DNA from: Anaerotignum sp.
GTDB taxonomy: Bacteria > Bacillota > Clostridia > Lachnospirales > Anaerotignaceae
Assembly: GCA_020024455.1 (NCBI GenBank)
Contig: JAHHTU010000003.1
Coordinates: forward strand, 1-64,000
DNA: 64,000 nt
Direction: 5' to 3'
This document shows positions 54,307 to 63,888 of this stretch, in pieces. The translations under genes were made by a program, and so were the position numbers. Within the stretch, counting starts at the first letter, position 1; every line of letters starts with the position of its first letter. The notes under the pieces are model-generated. The model ran no database searches and was not told the DNA's origin. It saw only the letters and a list, made by a program, of their open reading frames with translations.

Positions 54307-55833
54307 CTACTTTATCTTTTTTCGTATTGCTTTTGCAGTTTGTGTACAAGCAAGCCCTCCACTCGTAGCACATTTTAATTCCTGTGGAAGTCTTTTCTCT
54401 ACATCCACCAATGCATCAATCACTTCATCAGGCGGGATAAAACTTCGAATGCCTGCCATTGCCATATCTGCTGAAATAAATGCATTGGCTGTTCCTATGG
54501 CATTTCTTTTAATACAAGGTATTTCAATGGGACCTGCAATTGGATCACAAACCAAACCCAAAAGATTTTTCAAACAAATGGCCATTGCCTGAACAATCTG
54601 TTCAGCATCATCTGTGAAAAGACTTACCAAACCTGCCGCTGTAATGGCAGCAGATACGCCCACTTCTGCTTGGCATCCACCAACAGAGCCTGAAAAAGAT
54701 ACCTGTCGATGTGACATGATCACACCGATCAAACCACTTACAAAAAGTGCCTTAACCATTTCTTCATCAGAAAATCCGTATTTTTTCTGAACAGTAATAA
54801 AACATCCTGGTACAATTCCGGAGGAACCAGCTGTTGGCGCTGCAACAATCGTCCCCATAGATGCATTGTATTCCATAATTTCAAGCGCAATAGACACTGC
54901 CATAGGTATGGTTTTTCCTGAAATCGTCTTTCCTTTTTCCACTGCATTTCTTAGTGCTTTTCCATCTGTTCCAGAAGCAAGGCCATATAATAAACGGTGT
55001 GGTTTCTTTGCAGCCTCTGTGGCAGACTCCTTCATTTTTTGATATAACAAAGACATCTGCCTATACACAACTTCCTTTGAAAATCCGCTTCTTTCCATTT
55101 CATAACACATGGCAATGTCACCAAACGCAATTTTCTGTTCTTTGCTTTTTTTGCATATTTCTGCACAACTATCATAAGTTTGTTCCAAAATGGTACTACC
55201 ATAAGAAAGAACTGGTGGAATCAATCGAATTGTATGAATTTCTTTTTCTTTTTGTATTTGTTGTAAGATTTCTTTTGAAGGTTCATGAAGCATACTAATA
55301 CAAGTAATAAATTTTGTTTTTGTTTTTCCATATTGTATCAAAAATCCTTCCATATGCAACACCAGTTCTTTTTTGCTCCATATGAGAATATGCCATTGTT
55401 CGGGTACCAATTTCATAAAAACATCATCTATTTTATGGATGACGATACTGCCACCTCCTATAGATGTTCCCATCAGTGACACATTGCGCCCACTTTTGCA
55501 CTCCATCTCCAACCACACGGTATTTTGTGGATACATATTTTTTGGTAAGAAACCAATTTGTATATCAATCCCTTTTTGTTTTGCCAATACAATAGAATCT
55601 TTTATTCTAACATCGTCCTCGCTCATCCCAAGTATGCCTCCAATGAAAGCTACATCCGAACGATGTCCACGATATGTATTGCGTAACATAGGGCTAAAAC
55701 GAATATAAATCTTTTTCAATTCTTCCCCTGCAATGTGATATGCCATTTTTCCAATTCGAGCCATTCCAGCTGTATGAGAACTAGATGGCCCTAACATAAC
55801 TGGACCAATGATTTCAAAAATGCTTGTACTCAT
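54307..55833 (-). CDS. sdaA: L-serine dehydratase, iron-sulfur type, beta and alpha domains in one chain
   Basis: 508 residues. The N-terminal beta domain starts SIFEIIGPVMLGPSSSHTAGMARIG; the C-terminal alpha domain has APTAGSSGIVPG, SGSVGGCQAEVGVS, CDPIAGPIEIPCIKRNA and a terminal CATSGGLACTQTA, which supply the Cys ligands of the 4Fe-4S cluster. It deaminates L-serine to pyruvate. ATG 55833 follows GGGAGG; an upstream Met is unlikely. It may be transcribed apart from the TRAP genes because a hairpin lies at 55944-55979. Confidence 0.92.
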   Translation of the reverse strand: MSTSIFEIIGPVMLGPSSSHTAGMARIGKMAYHIAGEELKKIYIRFSPMLRNTYRGHRSDVAFIGGILGMSEDDVRIKDSIVLAKQKGIDIQIGFLPKNMYPQNTVWLEMECKSGRNVSLMGTSIGGGSIVIHKIDDVFMKLVPEQWHILIWSKKELVLHMEGFLIQYGKTKTKFITCISMLHEPSKEILQQIQKEKEIHTIRLIPPVLSYGSTILEQTYDSCAEICKKSKEQKIAFGDIAMCYEMERSGFSKEVVYRQMSLLYQKMKESATEAAKKPHRLLYGLASGTDGKALRNAVEKGKTISGKTIPMAVSIALEIMEYNASMGTIVAAPTAGSSGIVPGCFITVQKKYGFSDEEMVKALFVSGLIGVIMSHRQVSFSGSVGGCQAEVGVSAAITAAGLVSLFTDDAEQIVQAMAICLKNLLGLVCDPIAGPIEIPCIKRNAIGTANAFISADMAMAGIRSFIPPDEVIDALVDVEKRLPQELKCATSGGLACTQTAKAIRKKIK

Positions 55834-55943
55834 TTTTTTCCTCCCTTTATAGATCTTATTTTTTGTAATCATATCTTCAAGTTCTTCTTTGATTTTGATA
55901 TTATTTTGTAACTCTCTAAAAGCATCATATTTTCTGTAGATAC

Positions 55944-55979
55944 AAAGATAGGAAAGCGATTTACAGCTTTCCTATCTTT
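55944..55979. terminator. Hairpin between dctP and the serine dehydratase gene
   Basis: A 14-bp perfect stem, AAAGATAGGAAAGC with GCTTTCCTATCTTT. The T-run is on the plus side, so on the minus strand it may act as a processing or partial-termination site. Confidence 0.65.
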
Positions 55980-56022
55980 TTCAATAAAATCATATATTTA
56001 TTAACTGCTGATACTTTGAAAG

Positions 56023-57042
56023 TTATTGCATACTCTCTGTGACAGCTTTAAAGTTTTCAACACCATATTCCTCTTCAATGACCGGCCATACTGCCTCACG
56101 GACAACGTCTGCAAACAATTGTAACTGTTCATCTGTATATTCTACAATAATGGTACCACTGTCTTTTAACTTCTGTTCGTATTCTGCAGTTTCTGCTTCT
56201 GCTTCATTCCAGCGTTTTTCCTGCATATGCTGAGCTGCTGTTTGGATTGCTTCTCGTTGCTGGTCTGTTAGGCTATTCCATTTATCTGTATTGATATACA
56301 TATACCATTGTTCAAAGTGGTCATTGATTGGCAAATAATATTTTACCAAACCAGATAAGTTGCCATAATACATTTCCGCTCCAGCACCAATGGCACCATC
56401 ACAAACACCTGTTTGAATGGATGTATACATATCAGAAGCAGGGATTGGTGTTGCAAGATATCCTAATGTTGTTGCAGTTTTTTCGAAAGTAGTCATAGAC
56501 GGAACACGAATTTTAATTCCTGATTTTGCATGAGGATTTGTGGGATCTACGGGTTCTTTGTTTAATGCAATCCCGCCGAAATACAAAGGATATGACGCTA
56601 AGTATGTCATATTATAATCTGCCAGTTTTTCCTTATAAATTTTGATCATGGGACTTTCTGGACCAAATACCAGTTTTGCTTCATCCCAATTACTGCAAAG
56701 ATATGCGGAATTTGACATGGCAAACACTTTGTCCATGTTACTTCCCAAACTAGCCATTTGCATATCTACATCACCAATGCTTACTCTTTCCTGCACGGTT
56801 GTAAAATCACCCAACTGACTTGCAGGATAAATATCAAACTGAATGGTTCCGTTAGAAAGCTCCGTTGCCTCTTTTGCGAAGTCTTTAATTGCAATATCTG
56901 CTGAAGATTCTTCTGGTCTGATATGTGCCAAAGATAGTATTACGGTTTCTCCTTCAGCTGAAGTGTTCGTATCATCGCTACCACAACCAGCAAGGGCAGC
57001 AAGCATTGTTGAAGCAAGAAGAAGTGCTAAAAATTTTTTCAT
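56023..57042 (-). CDS. TRAP transporter substrate-binding protein DctP
   Basis: 339 residues. Signal peptide and lipobox LAALAGC, then the DctP fold (LSLAHIRPEESSADIAIKDF, SGIKIRVPSM with the substrate-binding Arg, GVCDGAIGAGAEMYYG). That Arg usually clamps a carboxylate, so an organic or amino acid is expected. ATG 57042 follows GGAGGG. Confidence 0.92.
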   Translation of the reverse strand: MKKFLALLLASTMLAALAGCGSDDTNTSAEGETVILSLAHIRPEESSADIAIKDFAKEATELSNGTIQFDIYPASQLGDFTTVQERVSIGDVDMQMASLGSNMDKVFAMSNSAYLCSNWDEAKLVFGPESPMIKIYKEKLADYNMTYLASYPLYFGGIALNKEPVDPTNPHAKSGIKIRVPSMTTFEKTATTLGYLATPIPASDMYTSIQTGVCDGAIGAGAEMYYGNLSGLVKYYLPINDHFEQWYMYINTDKWNSLTDQQREAIQTAAQHMQEKRWNEAEAETAEYEQKLKDSGTIIVEYTDEQLQLFADVVREAVWPVIEEEYGVENFKAVTESMQ

Positions 57043-57071
57043 AGTATATCCCTCCGTCCGAAATATCATTT

Positions 57072-58076
57072 TTATTCTCCTGTAATATCAAACTCTGTTC
57101 CCATTCCTTTACGCACTGCTTTTTGATAGAAATCGTCTGCAATGGCAATATCCATTGCACCCGTCCCGAGAGGAACACAGACGATCCGTTTGTTTTCAAT
57201 GTCGGACAATGTAGCAGTACCATTTACCAATTCACCAATGGTTGTTGTAATATGCTCTGCTCCAATCTTGCCTTGCTCATGTAATTCCTTTAACGCTCCT
57301 CTATGCAATGCCTGCTGTATATGATCTACAATTATAAAATCTGCCTGAATAATCGCTTCGTTCTCCATTTTGGCTGTAGCCCCTAGCGGAAATACTACCG
57401 TTCCTGGGTCTATCCATTCTTCCTGAATCAAACCTCCACCTCCTTTCCATGTTTTGGAAGCAATAACAGCATCTCCACAGCATGCCTGCTTTGGGTGATT
57501 GCAAAGAATAATTTTACCATTGACAATATCTTGTATTTCCTGTTGAAATTTTTGGGATAGCGTAAAGTCGTCATCATAAACTCGTAATTCTTGAATTTCA
57601 AAACATTTTGCAACCGATTGTATCTGAATTTTTGCTGAAGCATCTGCTCCATAAAGTCCAATTTGAATCTGCTTTTTCTTTGGAAAAATGTATTTGAGTG
57701 CAATCGCAGTTTGCGCACCGGTACGTAGTTCTGTGATATAAGCACCATCCATCACCGCAAGAAATTTTCCCAATTTGGGATCTGCCAAAACAATAATTCC
57801 ACAAAGAAAAGGAAGGCCTGCTTTTTTTCGCTCACCTGCAATACCACCTACCCATTTGATTCCGGCAATATCCTGTGTACCAATATAAGCAGGCATTGCA
57901 TTGAAAAATCCTTCATATGGGGGATAAGGTGCAGTTTCACCCAAATCCAGGGTTACTTTTGCAGGATTGATTACAGTACCATCTGCCAATCCGGCAAAAG
58001 TTTTTTCCACACTTTGTAAAACATCATCCAAAGTTACCAGTTTTTTTACCTCATCAATTGTAAATAATTTTGTCAC
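57072..58076 (-). CDS. Ornithine cyclodeaminase/mu-crystallin family enzyme
   Basis: 334 residues. Rossmann motif IGLYGADASAKIQIQSVAKC, substrate region GIKWVGGIAGERKKAGLPF with the active-site Lys, and the C-terminal GTGAMDIAIADDFYQKA. Members include ornithine cyclodeaminase, alanine dehydrogenase and iminosuccinate or imino-acid reductases. As it lies between TRAP genes, it probably acts on the imported amino acid; the exact reaction cannot be read from sequence. Confidence 0.85.
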   Translation of the reverse strand: MTKLFTIDEVKKLVTLDDVLQSVEKTFAGLADGTVINPAKVTLDLGETAPYPPYEGFFNAMPAYIGTQDIAGIKWVGGIAGERKKAGLPFLCGIIVLADPKLGKFLAVMDGAYITELRTGAQTAIALKYIFPKKKQIQIGLYGADASAKIQIQSVAKCFEIQELRVYDDDFTLSQKFQQEIQDIVNGKIILCNHPKQACCGDAVIASKTWKGGGGLIQEEWIDPGTVVFPLGATAKMENEAIIQADFIIVDHIQQALHRGALKELHEQGKIGAEHITTTIGELVNGTATLSDIENKRIVCVPLGTGAMDIAIADDFYQKAVRKGMGTEFDITGE

Positions 58077-58136
58077 CTAAATTCACCTATCTTCTTTACC
58101 AATTTATATTTTTTCTTAATACAAGCTGAGTCACTT

Positions 58137-59444
58137 TTAAGCTAAATGGAATAATCTTGGTAAGAACATAGACAAATCAGGCCAAAAAGATGTCAGCAAA
58201 ACAACTGGGACATAGCCAAACAGCAATAGTTTCATCGTAGGTTTTAGAATATCCTTAAATTCACATTGACCAATGCGCATGCCCAAATATAAAATACTGG
58301 CATAAGGAGGTGTTACACCACCCATTGCAAGATTGACTCCCATAATTGCCGCAAAATGAATAGGAGACAATCCAAGTTCTCTTACCAAAGGTAACAAAAG
58401 AGGTGCACAAAGCAACATACCTGTAGAGTCATTGACAATCATGCCAACCACGAATAGAAAAACATTCATTAAAATCAAAATAATGGTTTTATTTGTTGTC
58501 AGGCTAAAAATAATTTTAATCAATGCCTGCGGAACTTGAAGCATGACAAATGTTTGGCTCAACATAAGACAAAATACAACCATAACCATGATAGAACCAA
58601 TAGAACAAATAGAATCCATTGTCATTGTTTTGAGGTCTTTCCATTTCATTGCCCGATAAATGAAAAGACCTACCGGAATGCTGTATAAAGCAGCAACAGC
58701 TGCTGCTTCTGTTGCAGTAAATATACCACCATAAATACCACCGAGAATGATGATAGGCATCATCAGTGCAGGAATTGCAGATATGGTTCTTTTCGTTGTC
58801 ATATGAACTTTCTCTTTTAATTGCATGGGGGGCATGAGTGTCAAATCAAATTTTCTGCATTCACGTAAATTGATAATACAAAATAGTAGCATAACCAAAA
58901 CACCTGGTCCTACTGTAGATAGGAAACATGCCGGAATAGAAGTTTCTGTGATCCACCCATAAATAATCATAATTGCACTCGGTGGAATCAATAGACCAAG
59001 TACAGAGGATACAGTTACCAATGCTGTTGCAAAACCTCTGGAATATCCTTGTTCTACCATGCGAGGAATCATAATGGGTCCTGTTGCCGCAACACCTGTG
59101 AATCCGCTACCTGAAATCGCACCAATGATTGCACATGTAACAACACTGATAATTCCAAGACCGCCTTTGATTCTTCCAATAAATGCGTCACATAAATCCA
59201 ATAGCTTTTTGGCAACACCACTTCCGCCCATATACGTTCCAGCCAAAATAAATAAAGGACTTGCCAAAAGCACGGTACCCACTGACTGTGAATATGCCCA
59301 CAGCATCATACTTTTCATTGATACACCACCAAAAATACTCATAAACAGCAATGCACCACCAAAACAATATGGTAAAGGAACACTCATCATCAAAAGCACA
59401 ATCAACAAAATAACATCTAGTCCTACAACAGCCAATGCACTCAT
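58137..59444 (-). CDS. TRAP transporter large permease DctM
   Basis: 435 residues with about 12 membrane spans. Characteristic stretches are PLPYCFGGALLFMSIFGG, SGSGFTGVAATGPIMIPRMVEQGY, LGLLIPPSAIMIIYG and NLAMGGVTPPYASILYLGMRIG. The ATG overlaps the dctQ stop by 4 bases. Confidence 0.93.
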   Translation of the reverse strand: MSALAVVGLDVILLIVLLMMSVPLPYCFGGALLFMSIFGGVSMKSMMLWAYSQSVGTVLLASPLFILAGTYMGGSGVAKKLLDLCDAFIGRIKGGLGIISVVTCAIIGAISGSGFTGVAATGPIMIPRMVEQGYSRGFATALVTVSSVLGLLIPPSAIMIIYGWITETSIPACFLSTVGPGVLVMLLFCIINLRECRKFDLTLMPPMQLKEKVHMTTKRTISAIPALMMPIIILGGIYGGIFTATEAAAVAALYSIPVGLFIYRAMKWKDLKTMTMDSICSIGSIMVMVVFCLMLSQTFVMLQVPQALIKIIFSLTTNKTIILILMNVFLFVVGMIVNDSTGMLLCAPLLLPLVRELGLSPIHFAAIMGVNLAMGGVTPPYASILYLGMRIGQCEFKDILKPTMKLLLFGYVPVVLLTSFWPDLSMFLPRLFHLA

Positions 59445-59977
59445 TTTCTTTCCCCTCCTTTCAAGAATTTGAGCAAATCTCTGATGTTATCCAACAGTTC
59501 TACAAGAGTAAAAAACATCATAAATATTAGCCCAATGAACATAGAGCTTTCACCAATAAACATTGGAATATGCAAAATATCACTCGTTTTCCAAAGGTTA
59601 AAAGAATATTTAAAAAACCAGAAAGCCCAATATGTAAGCCATGCGCAAATGACAATAGATAAAATGCCTTTTATGCAATTAAATATTTTCATGGATTTTT
59701 CTTTTTTGATATATAATGTTAATATCCCACATTCTATATGGCTGCGTTTTTCTGATGCAACAGCACCTCCCATCATATATAGCCAAATGATGAAAAATGT
59801 CATCAATTCTTCAACACCCATCAGAGGGATTTTCAAAATGTACCTTAAAATAACCTGATATACAATAATCAGAGGAAGTGCAATTGCACAAATATATCCA
59901 ATGATTCTTTGTATCACAACCATTACACGATAGATACCTTTTAAAACTGGTGTTTTTATGCTCTCATAATATTCCAT
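59441..59977 (-). CDS. TRAP transporter small permease DctQ
   Basis: 178 residues, four membrane spans, with the family stretch VGVEELMTFFIIWLYMMGGAVASEKRSHIECG-like region (seen as EELMTFFIIWLYMMGGAVA followed by KRSHIE). ATG 59977 follows GGAGG, 53 bases after the UPF0597 gene. Confidence 0.9.
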   Translation of the reverse strand: MEYYESIKTPVLKGIYRVMVVIQRIIGYICAIALPLIIVYQVILRYILKIPLMGVEELMTFFIIWLYMMGGAVASEKRSHIECGILTLYIKKEKSMKIFNCIKGILSIVICAWLTYWAFWFFKYSFNLWKTSDILHIPMFIGESSMFIGLIFMMFFTLVELLDNIRDLLKFLKGGERK

Positions 59978-60030
59978 TTTGTCCTCCTTCCTCAGTAGTA
60001 ACATTGTAAATATGTTAGAGAAATTCTGTC

Positions 60031-61338
60031 TTAATCAGAGCATGTTTCCAATGCCTGCTGTTTTTCAAATAATGCCTTGCACAAAGATAAATCCGAACCT
60101 GCCATACCTTTTTGTGCAAACGCTCCCATAAAGTTTAAGGACATGTCTGCATTACTGCCAATAACACCTTCATTCAAAGGTGTTGCTGCTCCATCCATTG
60201 CAAGCAATGCACTTTCAATGGCGATGCCAGATGCAGAAGCTAACTTCAAAGCACATGCAAGTCTTGCACCATCACAAACAACACCAAAAATATTGACAAT
60301 GGTATTATTTATTGCTGTATCAATTTCAGCAAGTCCTCCACCTAAAAGCATCACTGCGCCAGCGGCAATACCTTGAGAGGCTGCTGTTACACAAGCACAC
60401 ATTGATGATACACGACCAATACGATTTTTTACACAGATGGTCATAAGCAGACTCATTGCCAAAGCCCGAAGCAATTGTTCTTCTGTATTTTTTCTGTCCT
60501 CTGCCATACTAATGAGTGGAAGTGTTGCGGTAATACCGACATTTCCGCTGGTTGCACAGCTCATTGCAGGTAAAGAATAGCCAATCATTCTGGCTTCAGA
60601 TCCGGCTGCTGTAAGCGCTTTTGCTTTGGTGATCATATTGTCTTTTCCATATTGCATCATAGAAACACCAAAACCCGCTCCCTTTGCCTTACCTGATAAA
60701 CATGCTTCTGCCAATGCCTTATTCATGGTAATTGCTTCACGAATAAATTCCAAATTTTCTATCGGAATATGAACAGCTAAATCATATAAATCTTTAATTT
60801 TGTAGTGCGCCATGGCATCTTTCGTTTCATTCACAGATGTAACACGATCAAAAGGAATATCAACCTGTTTTACACCATTTGCTTCCCGATATACGAGGTT
60901 GGTATGTGTTTTGACAACAATTGCTCGTCCAACACCTTTATCTGTCGTAACAACACAATCCATATACAATCCTAAGATATCTGTTTCTAAATCTGGGATT
61001 ACGATAACATTCCCAGATTTTGAAAAAGCATAGGCTTCCTTTTCATCTAATTCTGTTACTTTATGTAAAACATTTAATCCAGCCTTGGCATCTCCCGCCA
61101 GAGCCCCCAAAGCAGCTGCCATTTTCAGTCCTACAACGTTGGTTCCTGGAATTCCTACATCGCTATTTTTGGTACCAATATGACGATCCACTTTGATTTC
61201 TATTTTAGAAACCTTACCTCCAATTGCCTCTGCAGCCTCCGCAGCCACATAAGAAACAGCCGTTGGACCTGTACATCCTAAAGCAGGAGCAACTTCCTTT
61301 CTTAAAATCGCATAGAGTTCTTTGTATCTCTCTTCCAT
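60031..61338 (-). CDS. UPF0597/L-cysteine desulfidase-like (serine dehydratase alpha family) protein
   Basis: 435 residues. Opening VAPALGCTGPTAVSYVAAEAA, GTKNSDVGIPGTN, the Fe-S Cys in CATSGNVGITATLPL and in SSMCACVTAA, and VCDGARLACALKLASAS. E. coli CyuA (YhaM) of this family splits cysteine to pyruvate, sulfide and ammonia; others act on related beta-substituted amino acids. First gene of the TRAP cluster, behind an AGGTGC-type ribosome site. Confidence 0.88.
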   Translation of the reverse strand: MEERYKELYAILRKEVAPALGCTGPTAVSYVAAEAAEAIGGKVSKIEIKVDRHIGTKNSDVGIPGTNVVGLKMAAALGALAGDAKAGLNVLHKVTELDEKEAYAFSKSGNVIVIPDLETDILGLYMDCVVTTDKGVGRAIVVKTHTNLVYREANGVKQVDIPFDRVTSVNETKDAMAHYKIKDLYDLAVHIPIENLEFIREAITMNKALAEACLSGKAKGAGFGVSMMQYGKDNMITKAKALTAAGSEARMIGYSLPAMSCATSGNVGITATLPLISMAEDRKNTEEQLLRALAMSLLMTICVKNRIGRVSSMCACVTAASQGIAAGAVMLLGGGLAEIDTAINNTIVNIFGVVCDGARLACALKLASASGIAIESALLAMDGAATPLNEGVIGSNADMSLNFMGAFAQKGMAGSDLSLCKALFEKQQALETCSD

Positions 61339-61366
61339 GATATTGCACCTCCAATTATTAAAATGT

Positions 61367-61387
61367 ATGACATTATGATATTATGAT
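61367..61387. promoter_or_regulatory. Possible FadR-type operator upstream of the TRAP cluster
   Basis: ATGACATTAT (61367-61376), also present at 54239-54248, overlaps two tandem ATTATGAT copies (61372-61387). It lies about 30 bases before the first gene of the cluster. Confidence 0.45.
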
Positions 61388-62074
61388 TATATTATTTTAT
61401 AACGAAGTTGTCAATATATGCAATATCATTTCTTATTTTTCTATGATATATTGTATAATTTGTCTAATCATTTTCTGAAACTCTTTTTGTATACAAACAA
61501 ATATTTTATTTTGTCCTTTGCAGATAGCACTTTATTAGTGGATATGGATAAACATGAATATATTCTAGCACTTTAAAATATCCAAAAGCTTTGTTTTTTT
61601 ATCAAAGAATCAAGCGATTGAAGCAATATGATCAACAAAGAACCACTAACATGTATCATCAAAATTACAATAAACAATAGATACTGGTTGGAGGGTGTGA
61701 GCCTTGTCAATATTGATCAAAAAATATAGGGAAAGATTGGATGATTACTGGAAACTATATACCAGGTGAAACGCATGTAGAAAAAAATTTATTTTGAAAT
61801 TGTGAAAAACAATATGTAGATCGGAGAGATTAAGAAAAGTTGATAAATAGAATTTTTCTATGAAACAAAAGATAGATATTCTAAAATTGGGGCTATCTTT
61901 CTAATTTTGTGTAGATGTTGAAGATGATCGGTTTCCACAAAGAAATATTTTTCAGGTTTACTAAATGTCTTTGACATACCAAATGCTATATTTTATTTCC
62001 ATATGATAAATGATTACTTTTTGTATTCTATCATTTTTACGATTATATACAGGTTTCTTTTGTTTTCTCATAAG
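61388..62074. other. Gene-free region between the ABC exporter and the TRAP cluster
   Basis: About 690 AT-rich bases. It holds the TRAP-cluster promoter region and an AAAGATAG/CTATCTTT hairpin at about 61868-61900. No frame with a ribosome site; it may contain gene debris. Confidence 0.5.
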
Positions 62075-62118
62075 AAAAGGTCCTTCTATCCTTTTTATTT
62101 TTTCATAGAAGAACCTTT
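62075..62118 (-). terminator. Terminator of the ABC exporter operon
   Basis: AAAAGGTCCTTCTAT pairs with ATAGAAGAACCTTT (one mismatch), just beyond the ABC stop. Confidence 0.7.
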
Positions 62119-62166
62119 GAAATCTTTATTTATAGAAAAAGCTTTGTACACTCCCTTGCAAATTTC

Positions 62167-63888
62167 CTAATAATGAAATGCTTCTGCTAATTTTGTTTTT
62201 TGCACAAGGTTTTTATATACTTTTGAAATTTGCATAAGTTCGTTATGTGTTCCTATACTTTCTACACCACCCTCATCAATAACAACAATTTTATTTACAT
62301 TTTCGATTGATTTTAGTCTATGAGAAATAATAATTACAGTCTTATTTTTGATCAAATGATTTAAGCTGTCTTGTATTTTCTTCTCATTATCTACATCTAA
62401 ACTGGCAGAAATTTCATCCAGTATCAGAATGGGGGCATCCTTCAAAAAGGCTCTTGCAATGGATAATCTTTGCCGTTCTCCACCGGAAAGCTCAGATCCA
62501 TTTTCTCCGATCATGGTGTCAAATCCGTTGGGAAGTTTCTCGATAAAATCCATACAATTTGCTAATTTTGCAGCATTTTTTACATCTTCATCCGTAGCAG
62601 ATGCCTTGCCCAAGCGAATATTTTCTAAAATCGTTGTATTGAATAAAGTAACATCTTGAAAGACAATGGATATTTTTTGAAACAAGGTATCGGTAGCTAT
62701 ATTTTTTATATCTTTTCCATCAATGAATATATTTCCGGTATCGTAATCGTAAAGTCTTGAAATCAGTCGTAATATGGATGTTTTTCCGGAACCTGATGCT
62801 CCTACAAGTGCAGTTACCTCTCCTTGTTTTGCAATAAAGCTTATATCATTTAGTACCTTTGTATCTTTATCATAAGCAAAGGATACATTTTTGAATTCTA
62901 TATCATAATTAGAAATTGTGGTGTCTGTTCCTGTTTGAATTTCTGTGTTTTTGATTTCTTTAATACGCCTAATGGCAGGCTCAATATAAAACATTTCCAG
63001 GATGCCTTCCTTTGAAATATCAAAAAGTTCCTTTATTTTAATTGCACCAATGATATATCCCAATAAATACAAAAGTGTAATTTCATTTTGAATAAAAAGA
63101 TGGATTCCGACTGCTATAGTCACACCAACACTTACAAAGGCGAACAGGGATGATATTCCAAGTACAATTAAGGAACAAAACTCTACTTGAATGTGAATTT
63201 TTTCACTTTCTTCCATCTTGTGATATAAGTCTTTTTTTACTCTCTCCGCCAAATGGAAACTACGAATTTCTTGTTGTAATTCGATGGTTTCTTGAAACAA
63301 CTCAGAATTTTCTCGTAAAACATGAAAGTATTTACTATTTTCTTCTATTTGTTTTTCTTTTGCCAGAGGTATGAATATAAAACTCAAAAGTGTTGGAAGC
63401 ATTGTTGCAAGCCCCAATTTCCAATTACCGATGATCATCATAGTCCCTATACAAGGAAAAAATAAGCACATCCCCACCACTTTAGGAATAGAATGACTCA
63501 TAGCATGTTCTATTCTTTCTACATCCGACATAATTGCTTGAGAAAGATCTGATAAATCATGCTTGGAGAAGTAATCAATCGGAAGTTCTGATAATCCTTC
63601 TGCTATGTCTATTCTCAAATCCGCTGATTCTTTGTAAGTAGCATTGTACAGACTTACATATTCCTTAGACAATAAGAAATACATGAAAATCAATGTAAAT
63701 ACAGCAATGATGATGTACATAAAGATACTATTTTCATGTTTCAAAACCAACTGATTTGATAATGCCATAAGCAGTAGCATGGGTGCCAGATTGATGCAGT
63801 AGGTCAAAAAACAAAACCATGTTGCACGTACAAGATTTTTTGCGCCTTGTTCGGATAAGCAATAACGTTTTTTATAATAGTTTTTCAT
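62167..63888 (-). CDS. ABC exporter half-transporter (fused membrane and ATPase domains)
   Basis: About 573 residues. Six membrane spans (~1-310), then ATPase with Walker A GASGSGKTSIL, Q-loop VFQDVTLF, signature LSGGERQR, Walker B ILILDEISASLD and switch His in ISHRL. ATG 63888 follows GGAGGG and overlaps the upstream ABC gene by 17 bases, so the two probably form a heterodimer. In Walker B the catalytic Glu is present, so this is the active-site competent half. The substrate is unknown. Confidence 0.9.
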   Translation of the reverse strand: MKNYYKKRYCLSEQGAKNLVRATWFCFLTYCINLAPMLLLMALSNQLVLKHENSIFMYIIIAVFTLIFMYFLLSKEYVSLYNATYKESADLRIDIAEGLSELPIDYFSKHDLSDLSQAIMSDVERIEHAMSHSIPKVVGMCLFFPCIGTMMIIGNWKLGLATMLPTLLSFIFIPLAKEKQIEENSKYFHVLRENSELFQETIELQQEIRSFHLAERVKKDLYHKMEESEKIHIQVEFCSLIVLGISSLFAFVSVGVTIAVGIHLFIQNEITLLYLLGYIIGAIKIKELFDISKEGILEMFYIEPAIRRIKEIKNTEIQTGTDTTISNYDIEFKNVSFAYDKDTKVLNDISFIAKQGEVTALVGASGSGKTSILRLISRLYDYDTGNIFIDGKDIKNIATDTLFQKISIVFQDVTLFNTTILENIRLGKASATDEDVKNAAKLANCMDFIEKLPNGFDTMIGENGSELSGGERQRLSIARAFLKDAPILILDEISASLDVDNEKKIQDSLNHLIKNKTVIIISHRLKSIENVNKIVVIDEGGVESIGTHNELMQISKVYKNLVQKTKLAEAFHY

